The position numbers were made by a program, and so were the translations under genes. Positions 1 through 10,856 of a stretch of 64,000 nt of DNA are shown one piece after another. The notes beneath the pieces are model-generated. The model was not told the DNA's origin. It searched no databases and saw nothing but the letters and a program-made list of their open reading frames with translations. How positions within the stretch are numbered: the stretch's first letter is position 1; each line of letters starts with the position of its first letter. Source of the DNA: Astragalus membranaceus. Taxonomy: Eukaryota > Streptophyta > Magnoliopsida > Fabales > Fabaceae. The DNA lies in assembly GCA_039519185.1 (NCBI GenBank), contig CM076848.1:53966778-54030777 (forward strand), written 5' to 3'.

Positions 1-411
1 AAAGCATCTTTTCAAAGCAAATAGGGAGATGAGAGAACGAAGAAAGAGTTAAATATTCAAATGGAAACCGAGTGCGCAGAAGGTCACACTGGCTGAAAAT
101 TACATTGAGAGTTTAAACTAAAAAGAAAGAAAGAAAAGGAAAAAGCAGATCTTTTGATTGTTTGTATCTTTGAGGTAACAATGCCAATCACCCATGCACA
201 TGACCTTGAGCATCCATCACCCAACTTTCGGAGGACTGCCTTTGCATTTGTTCCAAGTCCAACTCGTTGACGCTAATTTTTGCCTGGACTGCTCTTTAGA
301 GTTTTCAATCCACCAGGTCGCTCTAATTTTTGCCTAGGCCGCCCTTTCGGGTTTTCAACCTAGCGAGCTCATTTTTGCTTGGCTCATCTTTCTCTTTTTT
401 CATATATTTCT
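1..411 (-). other. Ogre 3' untranslated region
   Basis: No gene is seen here. The sequence lies downstream of the pol stop on the minus strand. It contains two to three imperfect copies of a block combining GCTAATTTTTGCCTGG-like and TTTTCAACC-like motifs (about 270-380). A purine run on the minus strand (plus-strand pyrimidines 387-400) could be an upstream polypurine tract, but the LTR border that would prove it is not in the window. Confidence 0.5.
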
Positions 412-3400
412 TTAGGCATAGTACTTCTTAACTGCATCTAAGTTCACTGGGAGTGGGAGGTCTTCACCATCCATTTTTGTGAGAATTAAGGCTCCTCCAG
501 AGAATGTTTTCTTTACCACATAAGGTCCTTCGTAATTGGGGGTCCATTTTCCACGGGAATCCTTTTGGATAGGCAAAATTTTCTTGAGCATGAGATCTCC
601 TTCCTGAAACTGTCGGGGTCGAACTTTCGTATCGTAGGCTTTCTTCATTCTTTGCTGATACAACTGCCCGTGACACAAAGCTACCACTCTCTTTTCCTCT
701 ATGAGGTTCAACTGATCAAGCCGAGCTTGAACCCATTCTGCTTCCTCTAATTTGGTTTCCATTAACACTCGCAGAGAGGGTATTTCGACTTCTACAGGAA
801 GAACTGCTTCCATCCCGTATACTAGTGAGAACGGTGTTGCCCCTGTTGACGTGCGAACTGAGGTCCGGTACCCATGCAAAGCGAAAGGTAACATTTCATG
901 CCAGTCCTTGAAGGTCACTACCATCTTTTGCACGATCTTCTTTATGTTCTTATTTGCAGCTTCGATTGCCCCATTCATCTTTGGACGGTATGGGGAGGAA
1001 TTATGATGTTGGATTTTGAAGTCATCACACAACTCTTTCATCATCTTATTGTTCAGGTTGGTCCCATTGTCTGTGATGATTTTATTTGGAAGGCCGTAAC
1101 GGCAAATCAAATCTCTCTTTATGAACTTGACAACCACAGATTTTGTTACGCTGGCATAAGAAGCGGCCTCGACCCATTTGGTGAAATAATCGATAGCAAC
1201 AAGAATGAAGCGATGTCCATTTGATGCCTTAGGTTCGATGGGACCAATGACATCCATGTCCCACATTGAGAATGGCCATGGTGCTGTTAGGACGTTCAAA
1301 GAAGCAGGCGGCACATGGATATTATCAGCGTAGATTTGACACTTGTGGCATTTTCTCACGTAGTTAAAGCAGTCGGTCTCCATTGACAACCAGTAGTAGC
1401 CAGCCCTTAGGATTTTTCTTGCCATGGTGTGCCCGCTAGAATGGGTTCCGAACGAGCCTTCATGGACATCTTTCATAATTCTTTCCGCCTCTTCTTTTGC
1501 AACACATCTGAGGAGGACCATGTCGTGATTCCTTTTATAAAGCACCTCCCCGTTTAGGAAGAAACCCATTGATAATCTCCTAAGTGTTCTCTTATCATTC
1601 TCAGTGGCACCAGGAGGGTATTCTCTGCTTGTGATATAGCGTTTGATATCATAATACCAAGGCTTACTATCAGGCTCTTCTTCGATTGCCACACAATGAT
1701 GTGCCGGTAGATCTCGATGCTGGATTCGGATGAATGTCAGACTTTTGTTGTTATTGATATTGAACATTGATGACAAAGTCGCCAAAGCGTCAGCCAATTG
1801 ATTTTCTTCACGGGGGAGATGGTGGAAAGTTACCTCCTCGAATCGTTCAGTCATCTTTTGGATGTGATCATGATAAGGAATCAATTTGGGATCCCTGGTT
1901 TCCCAGTCACCTTTTATCTGATGGATGACTAGCGCTGAGTCCCCATATACATCGAGTCTTTTGACTTTCCATTCAAGGGCCGCTTTGATGCCTAGGACAC
2001 ACGCTTCATATTCTGCAATGTTATTGGTGCAATAGAAGCTCAGTCTAGCAGTAAATGGTATGAAGCGGTTATCAGGAGAAATCAATACAGCTCCGACCCC
2101 GTGCCCGTACAAATTGGAAGCGCCATCGAGTGACATCCTCCACCTTTCGCTGTCTGGAGATTTCCCTTCTCCGAATAAAGCCATTATATCTTCGTCCGGA
2201 AAATCATACTGCATTGATTGGTAATCCTCAATGGGCTGATGCGCCAAGTATTCAGCTAAGGCACTACCTTTGATTGCTTTCTGAGTGACATACAAAAGGT
2301 CGTATTCGGATAGTAGCATTTGCCAGCGGGCGATTCTTCCTGTGAGTGCCGGTTTTTCAAAAATGTACTTGATTGGATCCATTTTAGATACCAACCAAGT
2401 CGTGTGGCTCAGCATATACTGCCTCAGACGACGTGCAGCCCAAGCCAAAGCGCAACATGTTTTTTCCAACAACGAATATCTTGTCTCGCACTCTGTGAAC
2501 TTCTTGCTTAGGTAGTAGATGGCATGTTCTCTCCTTCCAGACTCATCATGTTGCCCCAGTACGCAGCCCATTGAGTTGTCTAGCACTGTTAAGTATAGAA
2601 TGAGGGGTCTGCTCTGCACCGGTGGCATCAGAATCGGTGGATTTTGGAGGTACCTCTTGATCTTTTCAAAGGCTTCTTGGCACTTATCATTCCACTTTGT
2701 TTCTTGGTTCTTGCATAGCAATTTGAAGATAGGCTCACAGGTCGATGTTAATTGGGATATGAATCTGGAGATGTAGTTCAACCTTCCCAGGAACCCACGA
2801 ACTTCTCTTTCGGTTTTCGGCGCTGGCATTTCTAGTATTGCTCGCACTTTGGCTGGATCCACTTCTATTCCCTTCTGACTGACTATGAACCCCAATAGCT
2901 TTCCTGACCTTACACCGAAAGTACATTTGGCGGGGTTTAATCTGAGTTTGAACCTCCTTAGGCGCTCAAAGAGTTTTTGCAGATTAACAACATGCTCTTC
3001 TTCAGTCTTGGATTTTGCGATCATGTCATCCACGTAGACTTCAATCTCCTTATGCATCATGTCATGGAATAAAGCCACCATTGCCCTTTGGTACGTGGCA
3101 CCGGCGTTCTTTAGGCCGAATGGCATTACTTTGTAACAGAAGGTGCCCCAAAGAGTGATAAAGGTGGTTTTCTCCATGTCTTCAGGGGCCATCTTGATTT
3201 GATTATATCCGGAGTATCCGTCCATGAAGGAGAAAAGAGAGTGTTGCGCTGTGCTATCTACCAGGACATCAATGTGAGGCAAGGGGAAGTCATCTTTAGG
3301 GCTGGCTCTATTCAGATCTCGATAGTCGACACACATCCGAACTTTTCCATCTTTCTTTGGAACCGGGACAATGTTGGCTACCCATTGAGGATATTTTGCT

Positions 3401-3856
3401 ACCGCTAAGAATCCAGCGTCGAATTGCTTCTTGACCTCATCTCTGATTTTCAGTGACATTTCTGGCTTCATCCTTCTCAGGTTTTGTTTTACCGGCGGGC
3501 ATTCAGGCTTTACTGGTAACTTATGCTCGACTATGTTGGGGTCCAGTCCAGGCATGTCTTGGTATGTCCATGCGAAGATGTCAACATAGTCCGACAAAAG
3601 CTTAACCAATTTCTCTCGCTCACTGTCTTTCATCGTGATGCCAATTTTAATCTCTTTCTTATCTTCTGTGCCCAAATTTATTGTCTCCGTAGGTTCCTCG
3701 TGGGGTTGAATCACTTTTTCCTCTTGTTCAATCGTTCTCATTAACTCTGGAGGAGTTTCCCAGTTATCTTCAACATCTTCCTCAGTTTGATTAATGGGGT
3801 GATCAAAGTCACTGTATGAGTTATTGGCGTTGTTATTTTCAAAGATGTTTTCAAAT
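412..3856 (-). CDS. Ogre pol: reverse transcriptase, RNase H, integrase
   Basis: This is the longest uninterrupted frame of the element: 1109 codons from the first in-frame Met (3741), with no internal stop. The frame also stays open upstream to a good splice acceptor, so the exon probably starts at 3856. The order is RT with the YVDD active site at 3025-3036, a first RNase H-like region, a second RNase H with an acidic core (MSLDGAS...AEYE...GDS), then integrase with an HHCC zinc finger (H-x-H ... KCHKCQ) and a catalytic core containing DVIGP, TDNGT and MNGAIEAANK. Two RNase H-like regions are characteristic of Tat/Ogre. The stop codon is 412-414. It presumably makes cDNA from element RNA and inserts it. 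This exon looks intact although ORF1 is not. Confidence 0.93.
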
Positions 3857-4055
3857 CTGCATTAGTATAAATTGACAGAATGAAAAACGAGCAAAATAAA
3901 AAACAAATGCAAAAGAAAACTGAAATTTATTGGAGAATCTGAAATAACATTTTATTGATATTGATATTGAAAAGAAACATGTGTGCCCGAATGAAGTGTC
4001 CTAAGGCCTTGGGCAGAGCCATAGGATTGCATTACAGAAACATTACTTTAACTAA
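3857..4055 (-). other. Putative Ogre intron between protease and RT
   Basis: The protease ORF stops at 4048 and the RT frame becomes open only to the left of about 3860. On the minus strand a pyrimidine-poor stretch ends in TGCAG at 3857-3861, after which the RT frame is open. The donor is less clear; a GT lies near 4050-4056. An intron at this place is a known property of Ogre elements. The exact donor is not resolved from sequence alone. Confidence 0.55.
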
Positions 4056-6057
4056 AAACTACAGGAAAATCGACGATCTCCCAATTCTCGAGCTTTTCGT
4101 TTGCAGGACAACGACGCACAAGATTGACACCGCCATTTTCAGCGCTTGAATCATCTTCAATAGCTGCAACCTGGTTAGGATCTAGCATCCCTGCGCTCTG
4201 AAAGCTTTGCTTTATGTCGCCGATGAAAATCTTCTTCATATCTGACTCTCGACCCTCAAGTTTGGCCATCCTCCGCTCCTTCTTTTCTGCGGCGATCCTT
4301 CCTTTGTCAGTACGACTAGGCCGGTACCCTATCCCACGTCTGTCTTTGTTTTCATGCAGCAGTATGGGTGTTAGTATCCCTTGTTCAGTCTTCCCTAAAC
4401 CACTTCCAGCTTGATAACCCTGGCTTGTCATGACTTTAGCGATCATCAATGCAGCTTTGGACAGCTTTGGTTTTAGCGATGGGGCCCCATCACCCACAAA
4501 GATAGCATTTGCAATTTCTAGTGCTTGGAAGGCGGTCTCGAAAGATTCTTCTGCAGCCTCAACATAGCGGATAGGAAACGGCTTATTAACTAGCAACTCT
4601 TCTTCCCCCGAAACGACCACCAACTTGTTGTTGACTATGAACTCGAGCTTTTGATGTAGAGAAGAGGGCACAGCCCCTGCAGAATGGATCCAAGGTCTTC
4701 CCAGAAGACAACTGTAAGACAGATTGATGTCCATTACTGGGAAACTTACTATGAAGACCTCTGGACCTACCTGTACAGGTAACTCCACCTCTCCGATGAC
4801 CTCTCTTTTAGACCCATCGAATGCCCTGACCAGTGTAGAACTGGGTTTCATGTATGAACAATCTACGTCTAGCTTGTTCATGGTTGATTTGGGTAGTACA
4901 TTCAGGGATGATCCGTTATCGATAAGTACCCGAGCTAGAGAGTATTCTCCACATTTCACGGAGATATGCAAAGCCTTGTTGTGCCCTCTTCCCTCAACGG
5001 GGATCTCGTCATCTGTGATGGTGAGGTAGTTGTTTGCAACGATATTTCCGACGATCCCATCAAACTGACCAACTGTGATGTCGTGAGTGACATGAGCTTC
5101 ACTCAGCACCTTCATTAGTGTTGCGCGGTGGGCTTCAGAATTGAGTAATAGTGATAGCAGAGATATCTTAGCAGGGGTCTGATTCAGCTGATCCACTACC
5201 TTGTACTCACTCTGCCTCATAATCTTTAGAAACTCACTGGCTTCTTGCTCAGATAATGCTTTCTTGCCTGTATTTTTGTCAGATGGCTCTCCCTCTATGT
5301 TTTTTCCTTTGTCCATTTTTTCTCTTTCATTTGGTTTTCTTCCCCCGGGTCCTTCAGGGGCATAGACGCGCCCGCTCCGAGTCATTCCGCTACTTCCCGA
5401 GATGTTGGTGACATCAGGATTGCTCTGAACTTTCACACTGTAATTCCACGGGACTGCATTCGCGTCTTTGAAAGGGAACGGAGTCGGTACCTGGATGGTT
5501 ATTGCCTTTGGTGCAGCAAGGTCCATCCTTGAGTCTTTGCTATAGAGAATCTCTAGCGGCCGTCGAGTATCTGTATTCCTGCCCCCGTTCGACTGGATGG
5601 TTGATACGTCTTCTTCCTTTTTTAGAGAGTCTACTTGTATTATGTGCCGGTCCAACAGGCCCTGAAGCACTTGTTTGAACGCCTCACAGTTTCCATTGCA
5701 GTGATGGTCATTGCATGGGTTCTTTCCAGTGCATTCTCTCTTGATAATCATAAAGGAACACAAATTAGCATGAATCGCTTCCAGGGGTGTCTGGATGCAC
5801 TCTACCCTCCTGATTAGGGACTGCTCTGCGGAATCCTCAATTGCATTAGTCGGGGGCATCCCATGTTCTGGTAATGGGTTGGTAGCCACATTAGGACCAT
5901 TTTCCTTGAAATTCAACCAGCCCGAGGCGATTAGATCTTGGACAACGTACTTCAATGCCTTACAGTTTTCTATGGAATGACCGACCGTTCCTGAATGGAA
6001 TTCACATGTGGTGTTTGGGTCGAAACCTCTAGGAAAAGGGGGCTGGATCTGTCTCAT
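4048..6057 (-). CDS. Ogre gag C-terminus, aspartic protease and G-patch region
   Basis: The 669-codon frame starts with a zinc-knuckle-like stretch (CEFHSGTVGHSIENC), the gag C-terminal RNA-binding motif in its Ogre form. In the middle is the aspartic protease, with active-site motif VLIDNGSSLNVLP, where DNG replaces the usual DTG/DSG as in other Tat elements. Near the C-terminus is a G-patch-like segment (GSGLGKTEQGI...GIGY). The first ATG overlaps the stop of gag as ATGA in another frame (6054-6057). This could be a mutation that broke one gag-pro frame, or programmed frameshifting; gag and this zinc knuckle are normally one protein, so I favour a one-base mutation. The frame ends at 4048 just before the putative intron. 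Confidence 0.85.
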   Translation of the reverse strand: MRQIQPPFPRGFDPNTTCEFHSGTVGHSIENCKALKYVVQDLIASGWLNFKENGPNVATNPLPEHGMPPTNAIEDSAEQSLIRRVECIQTPLEAIHANLCSFMIIKRECTGKNPCNDHHCNGNCEAFKQVLQGLLDRHIIQVDSLKKEEDVSTIQSNGGRNTDTRRPLEILYSKDSRMDLAAPKAITIQVPTPFPFKDANAVPWNYSVKVQSNPDVTNISGSSGMTRSGRVYAPEGPGGRKPNEREKMDKGKNIEGEPSDKNTGKKALSEQEASEFLKIMRQSEYKVVDQLNQTPAKISLLSLLLNSEAHRATLMKVLSEAHVTHDITVGQFDGIVGNIVANNYLTITDDEIPVEGRGHNKALHISVKCGEYSLARVLIDNGSSLNVLPKSTMNKLDVDCSYMKPSSTLVRAFDGSKREVIGEVELPVQVGPEVFIVSFPVMDINLSYSCLLGRPWIHSAGAVPSSLHQKLEFIVNNKLVVVSGEEELLVNKPFPIRYVEAAEESFETAFQALEIANAIFVGDGAPSLKPKLSKAALMIAKVMTSQGYQAGSGLGKTEQGILTPILLHENKDRRGIGYRPSRTDKGRIAAEKKERRMAKLEGRESDMKKIFIGDIKQSFQSAGMLDPNQVAAIEDDSSAENGGVNLVRRCPANEKLENWEIVDFPVVFS

Positions 6058-7557
6058 TGGCGGGTGGTGATTAAATTATGGCTGAGCAGGTGGCGAAATA
6101 GGTCGGAGTATGACATAGGGATTGGATCAAACTGGACGAACTTTCCTCCTGAGTAGTTTTGTGGTTTATGGCCTTGGTTGTTTTGGGCAGGTGGGGTAGA
6201 TAATGTTTGTGTTGAGAACGGATTGGCGTGGGAGGGATTGGAGTAGGAAGTTTTTCCGGTTCCTGTGATGGCGTTGGCTTCTCCTTCTTTCTTTTTAGGA
6301 AATCCGGAGAAGGGCTTTCTCTGGTTAGAGGGAGAAGTATAAGCGATTTTCCCATTCCTTATTCCGTTCTCCAGCCTCTCCCCAATAACGACCATATCCG
6401 AGAAACTTGACGATACAGTCCCAATCAATTTTTCATAGAAGGGTGAAGGAAGAGTTTCCATGAACATAGATACCATTTCCTTTTCAACCAGAGGTGGTGC
6501 TACCTGTGCTGCTAGTCCTCTCCAACGCTGAGCATATTCCTTGAAGGACTCATTGTCTCTTTTAGCCATGTTTTGTAGCTGAGTCCTATCAGGAGCCATA
6601 TCAGTGTTGTACTTATACTGCTTAAGGAAAGCATCGGCGAGATCCCTCCAACACCGGATGTGAGTGGGTGTCAACTGCATATACCAACTTGAAGCTGCCC
6701 TAGCTAAGCTGTCTTGGAAGTAATGGATAAGCAGCTTATCGTCGTTTGCGAACGCAGCCATTTTCCTGCAGTACATAGTTAGGTGGCTTGTCGGACATGT
6801 TGCTCCTCTGTACTTATCAAAATCTGGCACCTTAAACTTAGGGGGAATAACCACGTTGGGAACAAGACATAAATCATGTGCATTTCTTGCCCCAGTATTG
6901 GTTCCCTCTATGGCCCTTAACCGTTCTTCGAGCATTTGATACCTGGCCCTGGATTGAGGGTCCCACGTTGGGTAGTTATAAGGATGGACCATTGGAACAG
7001 CAGCTGAGCTCACCTGTGGGATATATGAGTGGGAGGAGTTCCCGGTATTTTGCACAGGAGTCTGATGACTCGTCACTAACGGCGGAGTGTAATTCTGTAA
7101 CGCAGCCTGCGGCATAGTCGTAGGGATCTGGACTTGCGGTATTTCATTCAGTCTTTGAGTCATATTGTGATTCGGATTCACGACACCCATAAGGCCACCC
7201 TCTAAAATGGCCTCCATCGTAGGAGGTGTGTAGCCGGCAGGAAGTCCATAGGGGGGCCAGTAGTGGCCCTGACCATCAAACCCAGAGTTGTGCGGCGGAG
7301 GAAGGCTTGTAGCAATATTTCCGGCATTTCCTACTAAGGTGTTTTCGTCTGCAACTCTCTTTTCAAGAAGCTTCATAATATCGGCCATCTGCTCCTTCAT
7401 GGCCATCATTTCGTTCATCTTCTCTTTCAGCTGCTCGATATCATCTCTCAACGCTTGGTTGTCTTGACTCTCAGTCATTTTCTTGGCTTGCAAGCGGGTA
7501 CGGTAGCGGTGTTGATGAACCAGTTTGCCTTTTCGTTCTCTGTTGACGGGGTACATG
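6054..7557 (-). CDS. Ogre gag (capsid) protein
   Basis: The start is chosen at the ATG at 7557, which opens a basic stretch (RERKGKLVHQHRYRTRLQAKK) common at the front of such gags; the longer upstream extension is low-complexity leader. A predicted coiled coil follows (MTESQDNQALRDDIEQLKEKMNEM), then a proline-rich linker, then the retrotransposon gag core with signatures like KVPDFDKYRG, WYMQL and MAKRDNESFKEYAQRWR. The protein should form the virus-like particle. The frame stops at 6054-6056, just before the zinc knuckle encoded in the next frame, so gag appears cut by a frameshift. Confidence 0.85.
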
Positions 7558-7787
7558 ATATGAGTATATGAATGGATGAAAAGATGAGTGATGCATGTGT
7601 GCATGAGTTTTATTGTTTTAGGCCAAGAATTGTAAGTGCGTCTTGATTTGTCATAAACTAACGTTTCAAGTATTTTCAAAAGGAGGATCAACAGGTGAAA
7701 CAAACAAACTTCATTGATGGGGGAAAAGTACAACATTTTTGAAATAAAACTTCGAACGAAACAGTACAATGCTCTTTTAAATTTCGC
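7558..7787 (-). other. Spacer between Ogre ORF1 and gag
   Basis: This AT-rich stretch separates the ORF1 stop (7788) from the chosen gag start. It keeps an open frame with gag by chance but shows no protein-like composition. No other feature is seen. Confidence 0.5.
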
Positions 7788-8391
7788 TCAGATACATATG
7801 GCTTTCATTTTTCCACTCCTCTCTCTTTTTCTACTAGTAGTGCTACCAGCCCTCTCCTTAAGTTCAGCAATCAGGATCTTGCAAAATTCCATAAATTCGG
7901 AAACTTGGACCGGGGTGTTGAACGGGTGCATTGCCGCGTCAGCCTCTTCTAGACGCTTTAGGATACCCATGATAGCTTGATCGGCCAGCCATGCCAACTT
8001 TGAGAATCTGTCTCTCCAGTATAAGCTTTCATTCTTCAACTCTATGAAGACTTCATGGTTTTCTATCCTGCTGACCAATTCTACAAAGCGGCTCTCCCAG
8101 TGGATGCTTTCAATCTTCAGCTGGTGGTAAACTTCCTCTTGATATCTGATATGGTCTTTCAGCTCATCATATTTTTCATGCTCCCTTCTCAAGGCTTGTT
8201 GGTATTCTCGGAGTATTTCTTCAATTGTCTCTTTATCCCGCCGGATACTTTTTCACTTGATCTTCAAACTCAGCTATCAATATCCGAGACTCTCTTCTTG
8301 ATTTCACCAGCAGGCTCTGTGTGGTTTTTTCCGCAATCATTGATTCTTCCCATAACTCCTTCCATTTGCGCGCATCGTCAATGGCTTGGTT
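7788..8391 (-). pseudogene. Ogre ORF1, C-terminal coiled-coil part (frameshifted)
   Basis: This is the 3' part of the Ogre-specific ORF1, cut from the rest by the insertion at 8392-10856. Translation on the minus strand gives a charged helical protein (KWKELWEESMIAEKT, then DELKDHIRYQEEVYHQLK) ending at a stop at 7788. The frame changes near 8240, so one small indel has broken it. The frame entering from the right of the insertion joins this segment exactly when the insertion and one copy of TGGTT are removed. ORF1 function in Ogre is unknown. Confidence 0.8.
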
Positions 8392-9027
8392 TGTAACACC
8401 CATTTTCTACCCGGTAATTATTTAATAAAATCAGAGATATAAAAATTTTTCATACTTCAAAAAGAGATGTCACACATTCATCGATAGTTCAAAACATCAC
8501 ATACGATATATAACACTTTGTCAAAAAGGGACGAAGCCCATAACACCAGTTTAGTTAACCACATCGCCAAAAACACATCACCACGCAGCGGAATAGAAAT
8601 AAGTTTCAAAACAATAAAACCATGACGTCCTGAATGGACTCCAAATAAATAAAATGCAACAGCCAAGTCTAGGTTCGTTTCCCCCCTTGAGTGTTACATA
8701 TCAAAGCAAATGACACCGACTCAGACTAGCGAAGGTAACTAGGCCTTCACTCGCCATCACCTGCACGTTACCGCATAGGGGTAACATTCAAACAGAAGGG
8801 GTGAGATATCTTCAATATAATAGCGTAAAATGATAGGAAACATGCTAGAATATGACAACTATATCTACCACTCCACTACACACATCAAATTATAAACACA
8901 CGTCAAAACGTAAACATCACAATCATTCACCAAATGTCATGACAATGCATGAATGCAACCCACACCAACTGGCATATGCATGTAGTACCAAATCACCAAA
9001 AGTTTTGCCTGTAAATAGAGGCGTCAC

Positions 9028-9385
9028 CAATATTGAGAGCTTTCACACCCGGCTCACCAATTCAGAAAAATTGAGCTTTCACACCCATTTCACTAGTTTT
9101 AGAAAAATTGAGCTTTCACACCCGGCTCCAAGACCAAAGGCCTTCACCAAAATAAATGCACATGCTGTATGCGACACCATGAATGCACACAGACAATCAT
9201 CCAAAATAGTCACAATGTGACACACCAAAAATTAATCACCGAATATCACCAAAGTTGAGCTTTCACACCTAGCCCAACGACACCGAAACACCAAACTACC
9301 CGAAACAACGAAACACTAAGATTTGGAGCCTTCACACCTAGCTCCCACAACACCAAGGTTTGAGCCTTCACACCTAGCTCAAACA
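9028..9385. repeat. Degenerate tandem repeat with core GAGCTTTCACACC
   Basis: The core GAGC(T/C)TTCACACC followed by (C/T)(G/A)GCTC recurs about six times at irregular spacing (for example near 9039, 9073, 9111, 9248, 9329 and 9363). It lies inside the solo LTR. Such sub-repeats are common in plant U3 regions, where they may act as enhancers; that role is inferred here. Confidence 0.75.
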
Positions 9386-9675
9386 GCACCAAGACACCGA
9401 GATGACAACAAGTTTCCAGAATATTGGGACAACGACAATTTTCCAAAATATTGGGGCAACGACAATTTTTCTTTCCCTAAAAACAGCAACATTTAACGAC
9501 TAGGCCAACGGCTAACAATTTCCAGAAAAATAGACTACTTTGCCTCAAATTAGAGTATTCAGCTAGGCCTCTGAATAAGCTTTGCAAAACATTTTGAAAC
9601 GTCTCAATCGGACTCCCGAGTCAAAAGATATTGCAAAAACAAAATAGGAACAAAACTGAGACACATGCTGAAAAC

Positions 9676-10125
9676 GGCGCCCAAGCACAGGGCGCCTAGC
9701 AGGAACACGCAACACAGAAAACTGGCGCCCAGGAGCAGGGTGCCCAGCAACAGGCAACACAACTGAACCTGGCGCCCAGGAGCAGGGCGCCTAGCAACAC
9801 TGCAGGAAATGGCGCCCTTGGCGCCCAGTCCACCTGGAAACACAACAGAAACGCACCAAAACACAGGAATTGGCGCCCTTGGCGCCCAGACAGCCTACAG
9901 CACAAACGCAACATAGAACCGAGACATGCACCAGACACGGGAAGGGCGCCCATGGCGCCCCTGCGCCAAGACACAGCAACGCACACACACTGGCACACGC
10001 GGACGCACACCAGACACGGCGCCCATGCACAGGGCGCCAGAAACAGCAACAGGACACCAAGCAACAGGGTCAGGCACAGGGCGCCAAAAACAGCATCTAG
10101 GACAATGGCGCCCATGGCGCCTTAG
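9676..10125. repeat. GGCGCC-rich palindromic array
   Basis: About 450 bp in which the palindrome GGCGCC (or GGGCGCCC) appears roughly 16 times. It is often paired as GGCGCCC-AGGAGCA-GGGCGCC or GGCGCCCTTGGCGCCC, so hairpins of several sizes are possible. GC content is far above the surroundings. It encodes long open frames in several phases, which are a by-product of composition and not genes. Confidence 0.85.
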
Positions 10126-10856
10126 GGGTCAACAATTCCGTTATTTCACCAATTTAAATCACCAATCATTCACCACCAATGTCAATTATCATGAATTGCA
10201 AATCATAACACCAAACAACAATTTATCGAACACCTAGCATGCAATTAGTAATAACAACAATGAATCACCAATTTTTAGAGTCACAACAATCACCAACAAG
10301 CCAAATTTCAATTCAACCTAGTTATAATTCAACTAACACCAAATCAAGCATCAAAATCAATCAAGAGGTGTTATAGGACCTATTCCCACATAACCCCATC
10401 ATAAAACCCCATTATAAGGAAGAACCCCACCCTTACCTTATAGTAGGAGAGCACTAATCCTCTTGATCAAGTCACCAACAAAAAGCTCAGAAACACAGCT
10501 CCTCTCTGCTCCTTGAATTCGCGAAACCCCCTTCTTCTCCTCTCTTGGATGTGCGCCGTCCCTCCTTCTCTCTTTCTCTCCTCTATTCGCAACTTTTCTT
10601 TCTTTTCTCAAACAAATCGCAAAATGAGCCAAAACCCTAGCCTAGGCGCTTCACCTATGCGCCTAGCTAGTGGGCTCTTGGATCACGGGCTTTCCTCCAG
10701 CTTAAGCCCGATCACTAACACCATCCCCTAATATTCGATTATACACCTCTTAGTCAAATGCTAATATAATTACACCAACTAAAATAAATAAATAAATAAA
10801 TAAATGGATACCAAAATATTTAATTAAATAATTTAATTAAATATTTGGGCGTTAAA

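Larger units (their letters stand above)
8392..10856. mobile_element. Solo-LTR-like insertion inside Ogre ORF1 (2465 bp, TSD TGGTT)
   Basis: The left end reads TGTAACACCC and the right end GGGCGTTAAA, near-perfect inverse copies as expected for LTR ends (TG..CA; the last base is mutated here). Both sides carry the same 5-bp target duplication TGGTT (8387-8391 and 10857-10861), and ORF1 is continuous across it when it is removed. There is no gag or pol inside and no second LTR, so a solo LTR left by recombination is most likely. A non-autonomous TRIM/LARD is the alternative. The interior has two repeat arrays (about 9030-9400 and 9676-10125) and a pyrimidine-rich tract near 10490-10600. Orientation is not determined. 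Confidence 0.88.

Noticed and set aside
412..7769. Many open frames on the plus strand opposite Ogre genes (for example 752-1006, 4724-5029)
   Set aside because: They mirror the minus-strand pol and gag codons and show no domain of their own.
8852..9446. Possible CRISPR-like spaced repeats
   Set aside because: Repeat spacing is irregular, repeats are degenerate, no cas genes exist, and this is plant LTR sequence.
9563..10115. Candidate CpG island with gene promoter
   Set aside because: GC content comes from GGCGCC units within a solo LTR; no downstream gene.
9563..10237. Overlapping open frames of 60-139 codons on both strands
   Set aside because: Produced by the GC-rich GGCGCC array; composition is repetitive and no homologous domain is visible.
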